A stretch of DNA of 64,000 nucleotides. Origin: Aestuariibaculum suncheonense (GTDB lineage: Bacteria > Bacteroidota > Bacteroidia > Flavobacteriales > Flavobacteriaceae). Position 1 is the first letter of the stretch. Each line of letters starts with the position of its first letter. Below are positions 44,978 through 53,382 of this stretch, one piece after another. The stretch is taken from assembly GCF_014596935.1 (NCBI RefSeq), contig NZ_JACVXC010000001.1:1-64000 (forward strand). The letters are read 5' to 3'. The notes beneath the pieces were generated by a model, which was not told the origin of the DNA, made no database searches, and saw only the letters and a list, made by a program, of their open reading frames with translations. Both the position numbers and the translations under genes were made by a program.

Positions 44978-46390
44978 CTAAAATTTAATCGAGAATCCGC
45001 TGTAAACCCCAATAAAATAAGGTTTAAAGTCTCCCGACGTGTTTTCGAATGTGTTAATCTGGTACTTAAACATAGGTTCTAAGTTCAGGTCTAATTTTTT
45101 TGTCACTTTATAATTTAAGCCCAATCCTAAATTGGCACTATAACTCACATTATTTATGTTTACGGCTTCCCCGATGTAGGTTCTGGATCCGTTTATTGGT
45201 TGAGAGTACACTTCGTTATTATTTAAAAATAGGGAGCTAAAGCCGCCAATAACATTGATACCTAGTTTTTTATCCGTAATGGCATATTCAATTTCTAAAG
45301 GAACTTCAATAAACCCGAACGATTGATTTAGTGAAGTGTTGAAGCTTTTAAAGGTTTCCGGAGCTTTGCTGGCCTCGGAAATATTGTTTGAGCTAATGAC
45401 TGTAAGTGTGCTTTCGTTGTTTTTAACACCGGTAGGATTTACGTTTTTCATAATACCGGAACTGCTGCTAAATGCGGTCGATTCGTAGACAACGACATCG
45501 TTGGTGTTATATCCTAAATTAACGCGGTTAATTCCCGATCTAATGCGTACTTTTTTGTTAATCGCATAACTGGCATTAATACCGTAACTCATATTGACTT
45601 CTCCGGTTTTCGAGTTTTTTACAAATTGTTGATCTAATGAAGAGCCTTCGCCTAAAGAATTAAAATATACCGGTGCCACGTTAGGCGCAATACTCCAACG
45701 GTTAAGCTTGCTGTTATTTTCGGCAACGGTTTTACTGTTTTCTATAGCTTCTTCAATAGTTAAAGTCGTTTTCTCATCTTTTGGAGACTGCGTATTGGCA
45801 ATAGCATTTTCAACAGTATTATTGAGGTTTTGTGTGCTTTTCGTGATTTGAGATTCAGAATTCTCAATGTTGCTTGTATTAGAGTTATTGGTAACTATAG
45901 TGTTGACATTATCTTCTGAATTATTCTGAGAAATAGCATTGTTAAGGGATGCTACATTTGGTTTTAAATTGTTGTTTTTAGAAACAGCTTTTTCAGTTGA
46001 GGCAATAGAAGCCTTACTGTTTTGTTGAATAGGGTTTGTAATTTCAGATGATTTTTGGTTTAAGCTATCTTCAGAAGTTAAGGTTTCATTATTTTTTGAA
46101 GAAATCTTGATTTTACCAGGGTTTGAAGCGTCGGTAGAATTATTCGTGTCTACAACGGTGGGAACTTCAATAGAATATGGTTCATCATTAATAAATTGAT
46201 TGCCTAAAGTAAGCAATATTAATAATACAGCTGCAGCGCCAGCATAGCGCCACCAAATAGGAATGACTCTTTTCTTTTCTTTTTTACCAAGCTGAGCTTC
46301 GATATTTTTCCAGACAGCATCTTTAGGAGTCGCTTCAAAATCCTTAAAGCGTTCCTGGAAAAGTCTGTCTATATTTTTTTTATCATTCAT
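44978..46390 (-). CDS. Trans-envelope protein: anti-sigma-like N-terminus, linker, outer-membrane beta-barrel (Dma-type)
   Basis: A 470-aa protein with an unusual order. Residues 1-47 are charged and probably cytoplasmic (RLFQERFKDFEATPKDAVWKNI). One membrane helix spans about 49-64 (YAGAAAVLLILLTLG). Residues 70-228 form a disordered Asn/Ser/Thr-rich linker, and 231-470 form amphipathic beta strands ending in Phe470, as in outer-membrane barrels (IGVYSGFSIKF). It lies 2 bases downstream of an ECF sigma gene. This is the layout of the dual membrane-spanning anti-sigma factors (Dma) described in Bacteroides. I infer that it holds the sigma factor and reports on the outer membrane. Signal and targets are unknown. 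Confidence 0.75.
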   Translation of the reverse strand: MNDKKNIDRLFQERFKDFEATPKDAVWKNIEAQLGKKEKKRVIPIWWRYAGAAAVLLILLTLGNQFINDEPYSIEVPTVVDTNNSTDASNPGKIKISSKNNETLTSEDSLNQKSSEITNPIQQNSKASIASTEKAVSKNNNLKPNVASLNNAISQNNSEDNVNTIVTNNSNTSNIENSESQITKSTQNLNNTVENAIANTQSPKDEKTTLTIEEAIENSKTVAENNSKLNRWSIAPNVAPVYFNSLGEGSSLDQQFVKNSKTGEVNMSYGINASYAINKKVRIRSGINRVNLGYNTNDVVVYESTAFSSSSGIMKNVNPTGVKNNESTLTVISSNNISEASKAPETFKSFNTSLNQSFGFIEVPLEIEYAITDKKLGINVIGGFSSLFLNNNEVYSQPINGSRTYIGEAVNINNVSYSANLGLGLNYKVTKKLDLNLEPMFKYQINTFENTSGDFKPYFIGVYSGFSIKF

Positions 46391-46392
46391 TA

Positions 46393-46935
46393 TTATAATG
46401 ATTGTAAATTTTGTGATGCCAGATACAATTCTATAGTTTGTTTTAAAATCTGCCTGGCGCGTGCGAGGTTAGATTTTGAGGTTCCTATATTAATACCCAG
46501 CATGTCTGCTATATCTTTATGAGAATAACCATCCAGTACATAAAGGTTAAACACCAAGCGGTACCGGTCTGGTAATTCCTGAATGATTTGTAATAGATAG
46601 TCAATAGAAACGCGTTCTTCATTAACTTCTACTTCAACATCTTCTATAGTATTGTCGTGAGCAATTTCAAAAATCTTTTCTTTTCTATAATGCTGCAAAA
46701 CGGTGTTTACAGTAATGCGCTTTAACCAACCTTCAAACGAGCCTTTATTTTCGTATTGGTCTATTTTTTTAAAGATGGTTAAAAAAGCATCTTGTAAATT
46801 ATCTTCGGCCTCAGTGTAATTACGTGAGTACTTTAAGCACAAAGCAAACAACTTACCCGAAAAGAGTGTGTATAGTTCGCTTTGTGCCTTAATATCATGT
46901 TTCTTGCACTGTTCTATGAGTTGATTCAAACTCAA
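46393..46935 (-). CDS. ECF-type RNA polymerase sigma factor
   Basis: A 180-aa sigma factor with region 2 (ALCLKYSRNYTEAEDNLQDAFLTIFKKI and GWLKRITVN, about residues 32-75) and region 4 (LPDRYRLVFNLYVLDGYSHKDIADMLG, about 118-145, a helix-turn-helix), joined by a short acidic linker. No region 1 or 3 is present, as expected for ECF factors. It is co-transcribed with the trans-envelope protein gene downstream and follows a lipoprotein gene upstream by 29 bases. Its partner is presumably the N-terminus of the downstream product. Confidence 0.93.
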   Translation of the reverse strand: MSLNQLIEQCKKHDIKAQSELYTLFSGKLFALCLKYSRNYTEAEDNLQDAFLTIFKKIDQYENKGSFEGWLKRITVNTVLQHYRKEKIFEIAHDNTIEDVEVEVNEERVSIDYLLQIIQELPDRYRLVFNLYVLDGYSHKDIADMLGINIGTSKSNLARARQILKQTIELYLASQNLQSL

Positions 46936-46964
46936 ATTAGCCGTATTAGTTATACTTCTTTAGT

Positions 46965-47378
46965 TTACTCTACAACCGGAACTTCAATGGTTAAATACAG
47001 GTCTTCACCATTTTCATCTTCGCCTTGCCAGAATTTAAACACATAAGACCCATTGCTGGTTACGATAAAATTAAAGGTAACATCTTCCTCAAACTCTACC
47101 AAAGGTTGACAATTATTATTGTCATAAACCGTCATAATAGGTGCTACAGTTCTTTGGTTGTTTTCTTTGGCGTAGTATAGGTTTCTGTAAACATAGCAAG
47201 ACGATGGTTTTTCGTAAGTAACGGTAATGGGGTAGGTTTCTCCCATAACAAACTCCTCTGGAATGTCTACGCTTTTTACAGGTAGAATTTCGAAGTAATA
47301 GTCGTCGTACTTGTCGTCATCAATGTCACAAGACACAAAGAGTAATAAGCTTAAACTTAATAATAGTAACTTTTTCAT
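46965..47378 (-). CDS. Small acidic lipoprotein, first gene of sigma operon
   Basis: A 137-aa lipoprotein. The signal peptide ends at the lipobox Cys17 (LLFVSC), and the next residues are strongly acidic (DIDDDKYDD). Acidic residues just after the lipidated Cys resemble the export signal that sends lipoproteins to the cell surface in Bacteroidota, so surface display is likely. The remaining 110 residues are beta-rich with two later Cys residues (SSCYVYRN and NNCQPL) and no known family. Its order before the sigma and anti-sigma genes suggests it senses or responds in the same circuit. Confidence 0.65.
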   Translation of the reverse strand: MKKLLLLSLSLLLFVSCDIDDDKYDDYYFEILPVKSVDIPEEFVMGETYPITVTYEKPSSCYVYRNLYYAKENNQRTVAPIMTVYDNNNCQPLVEFEEDVTFNFIVTSNGSYVFKFWQGEDENGEDLYLTIEVPVVE

Positions 47379-47457
47379 AATAAATTAGATAATTTTTCTT
47401 TTATGCTTTTTGTTACTAAGATGCTAAACTGTTTAAAGGGTTGCGTATGTAAATAAA

Positions 47458-47484
47458 AAAAATCCCGATTTTATCGGGATTTTT
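47458..47484 (-). terminator. Terminator of recA
   Basis: AAAAATCCCGAT and ATCGGGATTTTT form a 12-bp stem with a three-base loop. On the minus strand it sits 5 bases after the recA stop and is followed by a T run (the A tract at 47451-47460). Confidence 0.88.
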
Positions 47485-47488
47485 ATTG

Positions 47489-48502
47489 TTATTCGCCTTC
47501 AGAAGCTGCTTTGGCTACCGCTCTTACTTTCGCTTCGAGCTCTTCCATAAGTTCAGGGTTGTCTTTTATAAGGGCTTTGACAGCATCGCGGCCTTGACCA
47601 AGTTTGGTGTCTTCATAGCTAAACCAAGAACCACTTTTCTTAATGATTTCGTTTTCGACAGCAATGTCTAAAACTTCACCAACTTTACTTACACCTTCTC
47701 CATACATGATGTCGAATTCGGCAGTTTTAAACGGAGGTGCCACTTTATTTTTAACCACTTTAACACGGGTTTTGTTACCGGCTACATTTCCGTCTGTTTC
47801 TTTAATTTGAGTAGAACGACGAATATCTAAGCGTACTGACGCGTAGAATTTTAAAGCGTTACCCCCAGTAGTGGTTTCCGGGTTACCGAACATCACACCA
47901 ATTTTTTCACGTAACTGGTTAATGAAAATAACTGTACAATTGGTTTTGCTGATAGAAGCGGTAAGTTTTCTTAAAGCCTGAGACATTAAACGGGCATGTA
48001 ATCCCATTTTAGAATCTCCCATTTCACCTTCAATTTCACTTTTAGGTGTTAAAGCAGCCACCGAATCGATTACTACAATATCAATAGCTCCTGAACGGAT
48101 TAAGTTATCGGCAATTTCTAAAGCCTGCTCACCATTATCTGGTTGCGATATGATTAAGTTTTCTAAATCGACACCTAATTTTTCAGCATAAAATCTATCG
48201 AAAGCATGCTCGGCATCAATAAAAGCAGCAATACCACCTGCTTTTTGTGCCTCAGCAATCGCATGTAAGGTAAGGGTTGTTTTACCTGAGGATTCTGGTC
48301 CGTAAATTTCTATGATACGTCCGCGAGGATATCCCCCAACACCTAAAGCAATGTCTAAGCCTAATGAGCCCGATGAAATCGCATCAACATCTACAACTGC
48401 CTGATCGCTCATTTTCATTACAGTACCTTTTCCGTAGGCCTTATCTAATTTGTCTAATGTAAGTTTTAGCGCTTTTAATTTCGCTTCTTTTTCGTTGCTC
48501 AT
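47489..48502 (-). CDS. recA: Recombinase RecA
   Basis: A 337-aa RecA for homologous recombination and SOS induction. It contains the Walker A motif GPESSGKTT (residues 68-76), [17 protein letters not shown] and the L2 DNA-binding region with [25 protein letters not shown] 48502 ([19 protein letters not shown]) is preferred over an upstream in-frame start at 48565 that adds 21 residues unlike RecA. The C-terminus is mildly acidic, as usual. Confidence 0.97.
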   Translation of the reverse strand: MSNEKEAKLKALKLTLDKLDKAYGKGTVMKMSDQAVVDVDAISSGSLGLDIALGVGGYPRGRIIEIYGPESSGKTTLTLHAIAEAQKAGGIAAFIDAEHAFDRFYAEKLGVDLENLIISQPDNGEQALEIADNLIRSGAIDIVVIDSVAALTPKSEIEGEMGDSKMGLHARLMSQALRKLTASISKTNCTVIFINQLREKIGVMFGNPETTTGGNALKFYASVRLDIRRSTQIKETDGNVAGNKTRVKVVKNKVAPPFKTAEFDIMYGEGVSKVGEVLDIAVENEIIKKSGSWFSYEDTKLGQGRDAVKALIKDNPELMEELEAKVRAVAKAASEGE

Positions 48503-48680
48503 TTCGTATTGTATTTTTTTCTGAAAATTGTATGCTAAAATACTACATCTTTTATCATCATACAATTTTATGACGCAACCTTTTTAAACATTTTGCATCT
48601 AGTAAATAACTAGGGAAATTATTGCTATGAAATTTACCAGTGAAACATTTTAAGTTGACTAGCTCGAAATGATTTTAAAA

Positions 48681-48710
48681 GGCGCTTAATACTGTATTGA
48701 GCGCTTTTTT
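48681..48710 (+). terminator. Orphan terminator in the recA-trhO gap
   Basis: GCGCTTAATA and TATTGAGCGC pair with one G-T wobble around CTG, followed by a six-base T run on the + strand. No gene precedes it on that strand; recA upstream is divergent. It could end a small untranslated RNA made from the 48503-48680 region, or be a chance structure. Confidence 0.5.
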
Positions 48711-48717
48711 AATGCTC

Positions 48718-48748
48718 TTGGGTGTTGTGTTTAAATTGTTTACCTTTG
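48718..48748 (+). promoter_or_regulatory. Promoter of the trhO operon
   Basis: TTG at 48718-48720 and TACCTTTG at 48741-48748 are 20 bases apart and match the Bacteroidota consensus. The transcript would begin near 48754, giving a leader of about 37 bases before trhO. Confidence 0.65.
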
Positions 48749-48790
48749 CGCCATTAAAATATAATCTTTAACCTTAAAAATTAGTATAGC

Positions 48791-49864
48791 ATGCAACTGT
48801 ACAATAAATTAAGTGCTAAAGAGAGAGCAGAATTAATCGACCAGGCAGGAAAAAATCGATTAACGCTTTCTTTTTATCAGTACGCCAAAATTGACAATCC
48901 TCAAACATTTAGAGATCATTTATTCTTAACCTGGGACGCTTTAGAAGTGCTGGGTAGAATTTATGTGGCTCACGAGGGTATTAACGGCCAGTTATCTTTG
49001 CCAGCCGATCGCTTCAATGAGTTCAAAGCGCATTTAGACACCATCGATTTTTTAAAGGATATTCGTTTAAATATTGCGGTAGAGCAAGACAATAAATCAT
49101 TCTTGAAACTGAAAGTGAAAGTGCGTGAAAAAATTGTTGCCGATGGATTAAACGATGATACATTTGATGTAACCAACAAAGGCGTACACTTAAAAGCGGA
49201 AGATTTTAACCGTTTTATTGAAGACGAAAATACCGTATTGGTTGATATGCGTAACCATTACGAAAGTGAAATAGGTCATTTTAAAAATGCGATTACACCA
49301 GATGTCGATACCTTTAGAGAATCGTTGGATATTATTGAAGAAGATTTAAAAGACCATAAAGAAGATAAAAACTTGGTCATGTATTGTACTGGAGGTATTC
49401 GTTGTGAGAAAGCCAGTGCTTATTTCAAACATAAAGGCTTTAAAAATGTATTTCAGCTTGAAGGTGGTATTATCGAGTACACGCGTCAGGTAAAAGAACA
49501 AAACTTAGAAAATAAATTTTTAGGGCAGAATTTCGTATTCGACGAGCGTCGTGCCGAGCGTATTAGCGAGGATGTTATTGCTCAGTGCCACCAATGTGGT
49601 GAGCCGTTCGATGTACATACCAACTGTGCTAACGATGCGTGTCATTTACTGTTTATCCAGTGTCCGAAATGTCAGGAAGAAATGGAAAACTGTTGTTCTA
49701 CAACCTGTATGGAAATTAACAGATTGCCATATGAAGAGCAAAAGGCATTACGTAAAGGACAAGGAAACAGTAACGATATTTTCAAAAAAGGTCGTGCCGA
49801 CCACTTACCTTATAAAAAAGATTTAAGAAACATTTTCGAGCATTTCAAAACCGATAAAGCCTAA
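48791..49864 (+). CDS. trhO: tRNA uridine(34) hydroxylase TrhO (rhodanese-like)
   Basis: A 357-aa enzyme related to E. coli YceA/TrhO, which uses O2 to make 5-hydroxyuridine at the wobble position of several tRNAs. It has an N-terminal acylphosphatase-like domain, a rhodanese domain with Cys199 in MYCTGGIRC (a second Cys at 205), and a C-terminal Cys-rich segment (CHQCGEP, CPKCQEE, CCSTTC) that could hold zinc. It is transcribed with a U32-family gene and a ferredoxin gene with gaps of 6 and -1 bases. Confidence 0.9.
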   Translation: MQLYNKLSAKERAELIDQAGKNRLTLSFYQYAKIDNPQTFRDHLFLTWDALEVLGRIYVAHEGINGQLSLPADRFNEFKAHLDTIDFLKDIRLNIAVEQDNKSFLKLKVKVREKIVADGLNDDTFDVTNKGVHLKAEDFNRFIEDENTVLVDMRNHYESEIGHFKNAITPDVDTFRESLDIIEEDLKDHKEDKNLVMYCTGGIRCEKASAYFKHKGFKNVFQLEGGIIEYTRQVKEQNLENKFLGQNFVFDERRAERISEDVIAQCHQCGEPFDVHTNCANDACHLLFIQCPKCQEEMENCCSTTCMEINRLPYEEQKALRKGQGNSNDIFKKGRADHLPYKKDLRNIFEHFKTDKA

Positions 49865-49870
49865 TTTGTT

Positions 49871-51115
49871 ATGCAAAAGATTGAGTTAATGGCACCTGCA
49901 GGGAATTTCGAATCACTGCAAGCCGCGTTAGATAATGGTGCAGATTCTATTTATTTCGGTGTCGAGCAACTTAACATGCGTGCCCGAGCATCGATCAATT
50001 TCACTTTAGATGATTTACCGGAGATAGCCGAGCGTTGTCAGGTGAAAAATGTAAGGACTTATTTAACCTTAAATACCATTATTTATGATCACGATTTATC
50101 AATCGTAAAAACGTTGATTCAAAAAGCCAAAGATTCTAATATTACGGCAGTCATAGCTATGGATCAGGCGGTAATTATGGCGGCTCGTGAGATTGGTATG
50201 GAAGTGCATATTTCTACACAAATCAATATCACTAATATTGAAACCGTAAAGTTCTATGCGATGTTTGCCGATACCATGGTATTAAGTCGTGAGTTGAGTC
50301 TGCGTCAGGTAAAAAAGATAACTGAACAAATTGAAAAAGAGCAGGTAAAAGGTCCTTCAGGGAAATTAGTAGAAATCGAAATTTTTGGTCACGGCGCCTT
50401 ATGTATGGCGGTTTCCGGAAAGTGTTATTTAAGTTTACACTCGCATAATTCTTCGGCTAATCGTGGCGCTTGCAAGCAAAATTGTAGAAAAAAATACACG
50501 GTTATTGATCAGGAGTCTGGTTTCGAAATAGAATTGGATAATGAGTATATGATGTCTCCAAAAGATTTATGTACCATCGATATTTTAGACCAGGTGGCCG
50601 ATGCCGGTATTAAAGTATTGAAGATTGAAGGTCGCGGTAGAGCACCGGAATATGTAGCCAACGTAATTAAATGCTACCGTCAGGCCATTGATAGTCTAGA
50701 GGAAGGTACTTTCGATAAAGATAAGGTGGTATCCTGGATGAAGGAACTGGAGAAAGTCTATAATCGAGGCTTCTGGAACGGGTATTATCTTGGACAAAAA
50801 CTCGGAGAATGGAGTGTCGGGTCTGGTTCTCATGCCACACAGAAGAAAGTGTACATTGGTAAAGGACAACACTATTTCCCAAAATCGCAAATTGGTGAAT
50901 TTAAAATTGAAGCCTTTGATTTATCGGTAGGCGATACTATTTTAGTAACGGGACCGACCACAGGCGCTAAAGAAGTTGAGGTGGCGCAAATGCTGGTGAA
51001 TGACGAGCAATTATCTAAAGCTTCAAAAGGTGATTTAGTAACGATTCCATTAGGATTTAGAATTCGCCCTTCAGATAAATTATATAAAATTGTAGAAAAT
51101 AAAGTAGAGGCTTAA
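49871..51115 (+). CDS. Peptidase U32 family protein, TrhP-like tRNA hydroxylase
   Basis: A 414-aa protein named after collagenase-like peptidase U32 but closer to TrhP (YegQ), which makes 5-hydroxyuridine at tRNA position 34 without O2, using prephenate. The U32 block GHGALCMAVSGKCYLSLHS and the following cysteines (GACKQNC) are the conserved Fe-S-type cysteine cluster. The N-terminal barrel opens with ELMAPAGNFESLQAALDNGADSIYFG. Its position after trhO puts both routes to the same base in one operon. Protease activity is unlikely. Confidence 0.8.
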   Translation: MQKIELMAPAGNFESLQAALDNGADSIYFGVEQLNMRARASINFTLDDLPEIAERCQVKNVRTYLTLNTIIYDHDLSIVKTLIQKAKDSNITAVIAMDQAVIMAAREIGMEVHISTQINITNIETVKFYAMFADTMVLSRELSLRQVKKITEQIEKEQVKGPSGKLVEIEIFGHGALCMAVSGKCYLSLHSHNSSANRGACKQNCRKKYTVIDQESGFEIELDNEYMMSPKDLCTIDILDQVADAGIKVLKIEGRGRAPEYVANVIKCYRQAIDSLEEGTFDKDKVVSWMKELEKVYNRGFWNGYYLGQKLGEWSVGSGSHATQKKVYIGKGQHYFPKSQIGEFKIEAFDLSVGDTILVTGPTTGAKEVEVAQMLVNDEQLSKASKGDLVTIPLGFRIRPSDKLYKIVENKVEA

Positions 51116-51345
51116 TGGTTGTTGTTACGCTACAACGATATAAATGTATTGGGTGCAATTACTGTGTGGAATTAGCACCCAATCAGTTTCAAATGTCGAA
51201 AAAAGATGGAAAGTCGGTGTTGTTGAAAAGTGTAGAAAAGAAAGGTTTTTTCACCATTAAGTCTAACGATCATACCATTTTAGGAGACTGCGAAAATGCT
51301 TCAAAAGCATGCCCCGTAAAGATAATTGACGTAAAAAATATTTAA
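51115..51345 (+). CDS. Small [4Fe-4S] ferredoxin
   Basis: A 76-aa ferredoxin with one cluster: C-x2-C-x2-C at residues 11-17 (CIGCNYC) and the fourth ligand Cys near residue 66 in KACPV. It starts inside the TAATG stop/start junction of the U32 gene and so is translationally coupled. It is a natural electron donor candidate for the Fe-S-dependent tRNA hydroxylase encoded just before it. This pairing is my inference; the ferredoxin might also serve other enzymes. Confidence 0.85.
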   Translation: MVVVTLQRYKCIGCNYCVELAPNQFQMSKKDGKSVLLKSVEKKGFFTIKSNDHTILGDCENASKACPVKIIDVKNI

Positions 51346-51458
51346 TTTTTTATCCATTTAGATAGTCTGTATAATAATCTTATCTTTACCTTTTAGAAAT
51401 AATATGAACCTTCATTCGCAATAAGCTAATTATTAGCGAATTCAATATATATAAATTT

Positions 51459-52835
51459 ATGGCTTGTAACAGTTGTTCAACTGGTAAAGATGGTCAACCA
51501 AAAGGATGTAAGAATAATGGCACCTGCGGAACAGATAGTTGTAATAAACTAACCGTTTTTGATTGGTTGTCTAATATGTCGCTTCCAAGTGGAGAAAAAC
51601 CATTTGACTGGGTTGAAGTTCGCTTTAAAAACGGAAGAAAAGACTACTATAAAAATACCGAGAATGTAACCCTAAGTATTGGTGATGTCGTGGCTACTCA
51701 GGCTCCAACGGGGCACGATATAGGCATGGTAACCCTTACGGGGGAATTGGTGCGTATTCAAATGAAACGCAAAAGCATTTCAGAAACACCCGAGGAAGTT
51801 TTAAAAATCTACCGCAAAGCCAATCAAAAAGATATAGATATCTGGCATGCTGCTCGCGATCGCGAGGAGCCAATGAAAGTTAAAGCAAGACAGTTTGCTA
51901 TTGATTTGAAGTTGGAAATGAAAATTTCTGATATCGAGTTTCAAGGTGATGCCAGTAAAGCCACATTTTATTATACTGCAGAAGAGCGTGTCGATTTCCG
52001 TGAGTTAATTAAAGTATTTGCTCGTGAATTCAGAACGCGAATCGAGATGAAACAGGTTGGATTCCGTCAGGAAGCTGCCAGACTTGGAGGTATTGGGTCT
52101 TGTGGACGTGAATTATGCTGTTCTACTTGGTTAACCGATTTCCGTTCGGTAAGTACATCGGCAGCACGTTATCAGCAGTTGTCCTTAAATCCTCAAAAAT
52201 TAGCAGGACAATGTGGTAAGTTAAAATGTTGTTTAAACTACGAACTGGATACGTATTTAGATGCGTTGAAAGATTTTCCAAAATCTGATATCAAACTTCA
52301 AACCGAAAAGGGAGTCGCCATTTGTCAGAAAACCGATATTTTTAAAGGTCATATGTGGTACGCTTATGAGGGCGAATGGATTAACTGGCATAAAATAACA
52401 GCCGATCAGGCGAATGAAATTATTGCTTTAAACAAGAAGAATAAGAAGGTTGCCAGTCTGGAGGAATACGCTTCAGATCTTATTGAAGATACTAAAACCG
52501 AGTTTGAAAACGTTGTAGGACAGGATAGTTTAACACGATTTGATAGTCCGAAACCTAGTAGAAAACGTAAAAACAATAAAAGTAAGAATGCCAAGCCGCA
52601 AGGTAATAAGCCAAAAGGCCATTCGAATAATAAAAACACAGCAAATAAAGGTACTGCAGATAAAAGTTCTAATTCAAAACCTAATCCAAAGGAAAAAAGC
52701 ACAGGAACAGCTCCTACTAATGCTGTTAAAAACGCTGGAGGGAATAAGAATAAAAGCAGGAATAATAGGTCTAAAAATAAAAAGAAACCTCAAAACCCAA
52801 ACCAAAGTCAAAAGAATAAGGATGTTACGAAGTAA
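51459..52835 (+). CDS. ricT: PSP1-domain protein RicT (YaaT)
   Basis: A 458-aa protein of the RicT family. It opens with a Cys-rich extension (Cys3, 6, 17, 23, 28) and then has the PSP1 domain core RQEAARLGGIGSCGRELCCSTWL and CGKLKCCLNYELDTYLD, both holding paired cysteines that may bind an Fe-S cluster. The last 90 residues are a low-complexity basic tail rich in Lys, Asn and Ser. In Bacillus, RicA-RicF-RicT control RNA maturation; here no RicA/RicF are adjacent. The end overlaps gldH. Confidence 0.85.
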   Translation: MACNSCSTGKDGQPKGCKNNGTCGTDSCNKLTVFDWLSNMSLPSGEKPFDWVEVRFKNGRKDYYKNTENVTLSIGDVVATQAPTGHDIGMVTLTGELVRIQMKRKSISETPEEVLKIYRKANQKDIDIWHAARDREEPMKVKARQFAIDLKLEMKISDIEFQGDASKATFYYTAEERVDFRELIKVFAREFRTRIEMKQVGFRQEAARLGGIGSCGRELCCSTWLTDFRSVSTSAARYQQLSLNPQKLAGQCGKLKCCLNYELDTYLDALKDFPKSDIKLQTEKGVAICQKTDIFKGHMWYAYEGEWINWHKITADQANEIIALNKKNKKVASLEEYASDLIEDTKTEFENVVGQDSLTRFDSPKPSRKRKNNKSKNAKPQGNKPKGHSNNKNTANKGTADKSSNSKPNPKEKSTGTAPTNAVKNAGGNKNKSRNNRSKNKKKPQNPNQSQKNKDVTK

Positions 52836-53319
52836 TGCGTTATTGTTTTTAGCGATAGTTTCATTAGTATTTGTGTCTTGCGACTCAAATCGTGTGTTCG
52901 ATGAGTACAAATCGGTTCCCAATGCATGGCATAAAGATTCTGTTGTTAGTTTTAATATTACGCCACCAGATTCTTCAAATGCCTATAATTTATTTGTCAA
53001 CCTTAGAAACACCAATGCCTACAAATACAACAATTTATTTTTAATTGTAGAAATGGTATTTCCGCATGGTAAAACTGTAAAAGATACTCTAGAATATCGT
53101 ATGGCCGATTCTTCAGGAAAATTGTTAGGTACGGGTGTAACCGATACTAAAGAAAACAAGCTTTGGTATAAGGAAGGTGTTGTATTTAGCGAATCAGGCA
53201 ACTATCAGGTAAATATTCAGCACGCGATGCGCGAAAATGGAAAGGTGAATGGTGTGGATGAGCTTGAAGGTATAACCGATATTGGTTTTAGAATAGAGCA
53301 TATAAACAGTAATAAGTAA
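52822..53319 (+). CDS. gldH: Gliding motility lipoprotein GldH
   Basis: A 165-aa lipoprotein with lipobox Cys19 in LVFVSC. The sequence has SNRVFDEYKSVPNAWHKDSVVSF, typical of GldH, which is required for gliding and chitin use in Flavobacterium. ATG 52822 is chosen; longer in-frame starts back to 52540 only translate the ricT tail in another frame and give a basic non-family sequence. It overlaps the ricT stop by 14 bases. The following gene is PBP1A; the ricT-gldH-PBP1A order recurs in the family. Confidence 0.92.
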   Translation: MLRSNALLFLAIVSLVFVSCDSNRVFDEYKSVPNAWHKDSVVSFNITPPDSSNAYNLFVNLRNTNAYKYNNLFLIVEMVFPHGKTVKDTLEYRMADSSGKLLGTGVTDTKENKLWYKEGVVFSESGNYQVNIQHAMRENGKVNGVDELEGITDIGFRIEHINSNK

Positions 53320-53382
53320 CTATAGAATTTGTAGAAAATGATCTATAGACATTGTTCAAAACGTATTTATAAATAAAAGTAC

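Noticed and set aside
49871-51115. Collagenase-type peptidase U32
   Set aside because: Relatives with this cysteine block are tRNA/rRNA hydroxylases, and the neighbours fit tRNA modification.
52540-52821. Long N-terminal extension of the GldH reading frame
   Set aside because: It is the ricT basic tail read in another frame; the lipoprotein start is at 52822.
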